A stretch of DNA of 8,714 bases from CAZCWX01 sp964502465 (GTDB taxonomy: Bacteria > Desulfobacterota > Binatia > Bin18): the NCBI GenBank assembly GCA_964502465.1, contig CAZCWX010000759.1, positions 1-8,714 on the forward strand. The letters are read 5' to 3'. Of this stretch, positions 5,123 through 8,714 are shown piece after piece (positions within the stretch are counted from its first letter, which is position 1; each line of letters begins with the position of its first letter). Below the pieces are notes generated by a model. It was not told where the DNA came from. It made no database searches and was given only the letters and a program-made list of their open reading frames with translations. A program made the translations under genes and the position numbers.

Positions 5123-6162
5123 TAAGGGACAGATCTCTGTCGATGACGTGTTGGTAAGCCATACGCTTTAATCTTGGCATGCAGGGTGCGCAGACTCATA
5201 TTGAGGACGCGGGCTGCTTCTTTTTTGGTTGGGAAGGCTTCGAGGTAAGAGCGCAGGATTTCCTTTTCCGCTTCTTGGAGGGTAATGCCGATGGGCAGGC
5301 GAATTTCCGTGTGCGCCGGCACAGCGCGGATGTTGGCGGGGAGGTCTCGCAGACCGATCTGTTCTCCTTTGGTCATGAGCACAAGACTCTCGATGACATT
5401 ACGCAGCTCTCGCACGTTGCCAGGCCACGCATATCGCATGAGTCGGGCGAGAGCTTCCTCCGAGAACCTGCGGTCCCGCTTACCATACTTGGCGCAGAAC
5501 TCACGGAGGAACTGTGTGGCCATAGGGGCAATCGCTTCACGCCGCTCACGGAGGGGCGGAATGTGAATATGGACCACATTGAGTCGGTAGAACAGATCTT
5601 CGCGAAAACGGCGTGTGCGGACCTCGTTCTCTAAGTCCACGTTGGCCGCGGCCACCAACCGCACGTCTACTTTGATCTTGCGGGTGCCACCAAGTCGGCG
5701 AAACTCCCGGCGTTCTAATGCGCGGAGGACTTTGGCCTGACAGGCCGGCCCCATTTCGTTCACTTCATCGAGAAAGAGGGTGCCGCTATGAGCGAGTTCA
5801 AACACGCCGCTTTTGCGTTCGTCGGCGCTGGTAAACGCACCTTTCTCGTGACCAAAGAGTTCGTTTTCCAGCGTCTCGCCAGAGAGGGTCGCACAGTTGA
5901 TCGGCACGAATTCGTGAGTGCGACGAAAGCTGAGCTGATGAAGGGCACGGGCCACGATCTCCTTTCCCACCCCACTTTCACCTGTCAGCAAGACATTCGC
6001 ATCGGATGGTGCGATGCGGGACACTAAGTCCACGACCTCGCGCATCAGGGTCGAGTGGATAACCGCCCCATCCAAGGTGAGGACGTCAACGACGTGGCGC
6101 TCGCTGTCGTTATCGAGCAGGCGCCGGTCTTTCTGCACTGTCAGTTTTCTCCCGTCGCCCAT
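5122..6162 (-). CDS. Sigma-54-dependent transcriptional activator (AAA+ and Fis HTH, no receiver), 346 aa
   Basis: This bacterial enhancer-binding protein remodels sigma-54 RNA polymerase by ATP hydrolysis. After a short 40-residue N-terminus with no receiver, GAF or PAS domain, the AAA+ domain shows Walker A GESGVGKE (61-68), the sigma-54 loop GAFTSA (108-113; the usual form is GAFTGA), Walker B GTLFLDE (127-133), the arginine-finger region RRFREDLFYRLN (184-195) and WPGNVREL (246-253). A Fis-type helix-turn-helix ends the protein (about 313-335: KKEAARVLNMSLRTLHAKI). A GTG at 6168 is an alternative start; neither has a good ribosome site. It follows the small-subunit gene by about ten bases, so it is in the same operon, as hyfR is in E. 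coli hyf. Lacking a sensory domain, it may be controlled by its level or by a partner protein. Confidence 0.93.
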   Translation of the reverse strand: MGDGRKLTVQKDRRLLDNDSERHVVDVLTLDGAVIHSTLMREVVDLVSRIAPSDANVLLTGESGVGKEIVARALHQLSFRRTHEFVPINCATLSGETLENELFGHEKGAFTSADERKSGVFELAHSGTLFLDEVNEMGPACQAKVLRALERREFRRLGGTRKIKVDVRLVAAANVDLENEVRTRRFREDLFYRLNVVHIHIPPLRERREAIAPMATQFLREFCAKYGKRDRRFSEEALARLMRYAWPGNVRELRNVIESLVLMTKGEQIGLRDLPANIRAVPAHTEIRLPIGITLQEAEKEILRSYLEAFPTKKEAARVLNMSLRTLHAKIKAYGLPTRHRQRSVP

Positions 6163-6172
6163 GTCCACACTG

Positions 6173-6955
6173 TTATCCAGCAGATCGCAGCGGCTGTTCC
6201 CCTATTCTCCCTAACAGCCGTAAGAGCGCGTCAAGAATAGTTATGGGATGAGGCGGACAACCAGGGACGTACAGGTCCACCGGGACTATAGCGTCTGCCC
6301 CATTGTGGACCTCAGGATGATCAATATAAGGGCCGCCGGAAATCGCACAAGCGCCCACCGCAATCACGATCTTCGGCGACGGCACCGCAGCATAGGTCTT
6401 TTGCAGCGCCAATCGCATATTTGCTGTCACCGGCCCGGTGATCAGCAGCCCATCGGCATGACGGGGAGAGGCAACGAACTGGATACCAAATCGTCCCAAG
6501 TCGAAGACAATGGTATTGAGGACGTTCACATCCGCTTCGCAGCCATTGCAGCCACCTGCACTCACCTGACGCAGTTTGAGCGAGCGACCGAAAAGACGCC
6601 GACTCTTTTCGTCAAGCGCCTGAGCAAGGTGCAGCGTTTCTCCTCGCAGCACGAGATCATCTCGGGTTCTGGTTCCCAGACGGTAATCTTGAGTGTAGCG
6701 AATAGCCCCGGTAGGACAAGTATTCACACAGTCAGTGCAGAAGAGGCACCGCCCCAAATCGAGTCGGAGACTCTGGGCGTCTTTGACGATCGCATCTGTC
6801 GGACACGCCTCGATACAGGCTCGGCAATCAGATAGGCACTTGGTCTGATCGACTACCGGACGGCCACGAAATCGGTCTGGCAAGGGCGGTTCCTGCTCTG
6901 GGTAGGGGATGGTCCGATGCCCCTGTTGCAGGCGCGTTCTCAAGATTTTCACCAT
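6173..6955 (-). CDS. Fused ferredoxin (HyfH/HycF-like) and NuoB/HyfI-like small subunit, 260 aa
   Basis: The N-terminal part is a two-cluster ferredoxin: Cys40, 44, 47, 51 (first spacing CxxxC rather than CxxC) and Cys70, 73, 76, 80 in CLFCTDCVNTCP. The C-terminal part (about 130-260) matches NuoB/HyfI: GGCNGCEAD (Cys136, 139), VGACAISGG (Cys203) and VPGCPPHPITILDALL (Cys233), the four ligands of an N2-like [4Fe-4S] cluster. It would pass electrons from the ferredoxin clusters to the large subunit on the cytoplasmic side of the membrane complex. In E. coli hyf and hyc these are two genes. The start is ATG 6955, with AAGG seven bases upstream, nine bases after the large-subunit stop; an in-frame TTG at 6961 is the alternative. 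Confidence 0.92.
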   Translation of the reverse strand: MVKILRTRLQQGHRTIPYPEQEPPLPDRFRGRPVVDQTKCLSDCRACIEACPTDAIVKDAQSLRLDLGRCLFCTDCVNTCPTGAIRYTQDYRLGTRTRDDLVLRGETLHLAQALDEKSRRLFGRSLKLRQVSAGGCNGCEADVNVLNTIVFDLGRFGIQFVASPRHADGLLITGPVTANMRLALQKTYAAVPSPKIVIAVGACAISGGPYIDHPEVHNGADAIVPVDLYVPGCPPHPITILDALLRLLGRIGEQPLRSAG

Positions 6956-6964
6956 AAGCAAGCC

Positions 6965-8494
6965 TTACAAATCGTGACCACAATACGAGAGGTTGAAACT
7001 TTTATTGCAAAGAGGAAAGTCAGAAATTTGTTGATTGCGCAACGCCATGGCGAGCCCCATCCAGTTATGGAACGAGGGATCGACAACTTTGTACGAGGAG
7101 AACCGGCCCTGTGCATCCGTCACTGCCACATGGCAGATTTCGCCTCGCCACCCTTCAACCAGTGAGACGGCAACGCGGTTGGGACGTGGGACTCCGAGGT
7201 CGGTATGGGATGCCCCATCGGGAAGCGCCAGCAGTTGCTCTCGCACGAAGGCCACTGACCGTTGGATCTCCAACCACCGGACATACGCTCGGGCAAAGAC
7301 ATCGCCCGTATGCCAGGTAGACACGGGGATATGCGCAAAGCGAAAAATTCCCGACGGAAAGGCGTGACGCACATCCCGTTCGACACCGCAGGCCCGCGCC
7401 GCAGGCCCAACGAGCCCTAACTCCTCGCAGGTTTCGCGAGAGACCGTCCCTGCCGCCTCAAACCGGGCGAGAACCGATGGCGTGTTCCATAAGAGACTGA
7501 CCGCACTCGTCACATCGTTGAGGGAATGCTCCAGTCGTTCAAGAAGTTGCGTAACCCGAGCGGGCTCGACGTCAAACCCAACCCCGCCAGGTCGAACCAG
7601 CCCACGACCAAAACGGCTGCCACAGATGAGCGCGGTCAGGTTGAGAAAATCGCCGCGAATGCGGCCACAGTACGCTGCCGTCTGTAAGTACCCCACATCG
7701 CCCGCAAGAGCACCCAAATCACCGGTATGGTTCGCAAGGCGTTCGAGTTCCAAGGCGATACCGCGAAGGGTTTGTGCCCGTGCAGGCACACGACAGCCGG
7801 TGAGGGCTTCCAGAGCATGACAGTATGCTGTCGTATGACCAACGGACGTGTCACCAGCCAGGGTTTCCATGTGATGAATCGTGCGCTTTGTTGGTCCACC
7901 AAGGAGAGCCCGTTCCACCCCACGGTGTTGGTAGCCAAGAGAAATCTCCAAATGGAACACCTGCTCACCGTGACACTGAAAGCGGAAGTGGCCAGGCTCG
8001 ATGATGCCTGCGTGCACCGGCCCCACTGCCACTTCATGCACTTCCTCTCCTGTCATCTGGAAAAAGTCAGTGACGCCCGGCAAGGTCTCGCTTTTCTCAT
8101 GCTGTGGCCATGCACTATGGCCGGAACGATGCGAGGTATGGAAGCGAATGGGTTTTAACCATGGGTGACCTTCTGGTCGCACCCCCCACTGCTCGGCCAT
8201 CTCACGCTCAAACCAGTGGGCTTGTGGACACGCTGGAGTCAAAGCCGGGTAGGAATCGCCAACACTGGTAGACACCAATCCAAGACTGCCTGTACTTTCA
8301 TTGGCCAGCACGGCGATCATGCGCAAAGTTCCGGTTTCGAGCGGCCGCCCGAAGAACGCAACCAGGCGACTCCCCTGTTCGATGGCAGTGCTGATGATAT
8401 CGCGAAACTCGGTAATCGTGAGGTGGGGAATTTCTTGCAGCGGAACCGTTTCGCCCTGGTGGATCGGCAGCAGCAAAGAAGTTGCCATCAGCAT
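6965..8494 (-). CDS. HyfG/HycE-like large subunit without [NiFe] ligands (Ehr-type), 509 aa
   Basis: Residues 1-120 are NuoC-like (ALTPACPQAHWFEREMAEQW at 84-103, then HPWLKPIRFH). Residues about 157-509 are NuoD/hydrogenase-large-like: VGPVHAGIIEPGHFRF, LEISLGYQHRGVE, and the C-terminal DFPLCNKSFNLSYCGHDL. [NiFe] hydrogenases have a CxxC in the first motif and another near the end. Here the first motif reads METLAGDTSVGH with no Cys, and the last has one Cys (505). The active-site metals therefore cannot be held in the usual way. This matches the hydrogenase-related (Ehr) branch of group 4 enzymes and complex I, whose reaction is not settled. The ATG at 8494 overlaps the stop of the HyfF-like gene (TGATG); GTG 8497 and ATG 8488 are alternatives. 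Confidence 0.9.
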   Translation of the reverse strand: MLMATSLLLPIHQGETVPLQEIPHLTITEFRDIISTAIEQGSRLVAFFGRPLETGTLRMIAVLANESTGSLGLVSTSVGDSYPALTPACPQAHWFEREMAEQWGVRPEGHPWLKPIRFHTSHRSGHSAWPQHEKSETLPGVTDFFQMTGEEVHEVAVGPVHAGIIEPGHFRFQCHGEQVFHLEISLGYQHRGVERALLGGPTKRTIHHMETLAGDTSVGHTTAYCHALEALTGCRVPARAQTLRGIALELERLANHTGDLGALAGDVGYLQTAAYCGRIRGDFLNLTALICGSRFGRGLVRPGGVGFDVEPARVTQLLERLEHSLNDVTSAVSLLWNTPSVLARFEAAGTVSRETCEELGLVGPAARACGVERDVRHAFPSGIFRFAHIPVSTWHTGDVFARAYVRWLEIQRSVAFVREQLLALPDGASHTDLGVPRPNRVAVSLVEGWRGEICHVAVTDAQGRFSSYKVVDPSFHNWMGLAMALRNQQISDFPLCNKSFNLSYCGHDL

Positions 8495-8714
8495 CACCCC
8501 AACGCACGGGCCGCTTCTTGGATTGTCTGGGACAGAGCCGGTGGCAGGTAGAGCCCAAGCAAGAGGACCAGGACACCGAGAGCCGCTGCCGGGACGATAG
8601 TCAAAATCGGTTCCGGCGTACCTGTTGGTTGCATCTCACCTGCCGGGACACCTTGCGCCATCCTCAACATAGCCGTCGTCATCCCCACAAAAACCACAGC
8701 TAAAAAAACAAGGT
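8494..8714 (-). CDS. HyfF/NuoL-MrpD-like ion-translocating subunit, C-terminal end only
   Basis: Only the last 72 residues are in the window; the gene continues past 8714. Two membrane helices are visible: LVFLAVVFVGMTTAMLRMAQG at the edge, and IVPAAALGVLVLLLGLYLPP, followed by a short amphipathic tail. The first helix with its following charged turn, and the pattern of a last helix ending in a short LPP-x-L segment, are typical of the end of hydrogenase-4 subunit F and related antiporter-like subunits. These translocate protons or Na+. The TGA at 8494-8496 overlaps the ATG of the large-subunit gene, so the two are translationally coupled. Confidence 0.75.
   Translation of the reverse strand, partial: LVFLAVVFVGMTTAMLRMAQGVPAGEMQPTGTPEPILTIVPAAALGVLVLLLGLYLPPALSQTIQEAARALG

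Noticed and set aside
5179..5634. Plus-strand 151-aa ORF
   Set aside because: It is antisense to the AAA+ domain of the sigma-54 activator, which has every expected motif.
6248..6835. Plus-strand 195-aa ORF
   Set aside because: It is a shadow of the ferredoxin/NuoB fusion on the other strand.
6965..8494. Active [NiFe] hydrogenase large subunit
   Set aside because: The Cys ligands are absent from the first motif, and only one Cys remains at the end.
1..8714. CRISPR array, tRNA or rRNA gene, insertion sequence, phage genes
   Set aside because: No regular repeats with spacers, no cloverleaf or rRNA-like stretch, and no transposase or integrase motifs were seen.

Overview
The window looks like a bacterial chromosome segment of moderately high GC, probably from a Gram-negative-type lineage. 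The evidence is a complex I/hydrogenase-4-like membrane complex, a sigma-54-dependent activator, a canonical PII protein and a DprA-like protein. The phylum cannot be fixed from this sequence alone.

Layout. A short plus-strand block (about 1-1067) holds a small unknown gene and a DprA-like DNA-processing gene. The latter is readable only if one -1 frameshift is allowed at a run of six A. Everything from 8714 down to 1014 is on the minus strand, with gaps that are mostly overlaps or under 50 bases. The one clear break is 4814-5121. In transcription order this strand carries: the C-terminal end of a HyfF/NuoL-like antiporter subunit (runs off the window); a HycE/HyfG-like large subunit; a fused 2x[4Fe-4S] ferredoxin plus NuoB/HyfI-like small subunit; a sigma-54 activator; the 308-base break, with a possible -24/-12 promoter and two adjacent inverted repeats; a CorA-like protein with no membrane domain; a 39-aa peptide; a degenerate histidine-kinase-like ATPase; a 49-aa ORF; two related 62- and 61-aa proteins; a 38-aa Cys-rich peptide; a coiled-coil/zinc-ribbon protein; a PII protein; and an 88-aa unknown. 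The last gene converges on, and overlaps, the DprA-like gene.

How it may fit together. The large subunit keeps the NuoC/NuoD-like fold signatures but lacks the two Cys pairs that hold the [NiFe] centre. The complex is therefore better read as a hydrogenase-related (Ehr-type) ion-pumping complex than as a hydrogenase. A sigma-54 activator closing the operon recalls hyfR at the end of the E. coli hyf operon. The second half looks like a soluble signalling or accessory cassette: CorA-like cytoplasmic domain, kinase-like ATPase, PII, and a small-protein family sharing an HW-x2-L-x2-[ED]-[VI]-R core. Its first four genes are joined by start/stop overlaps. Whether this cassette regulates the membrane complex is inference from order and orientation only.
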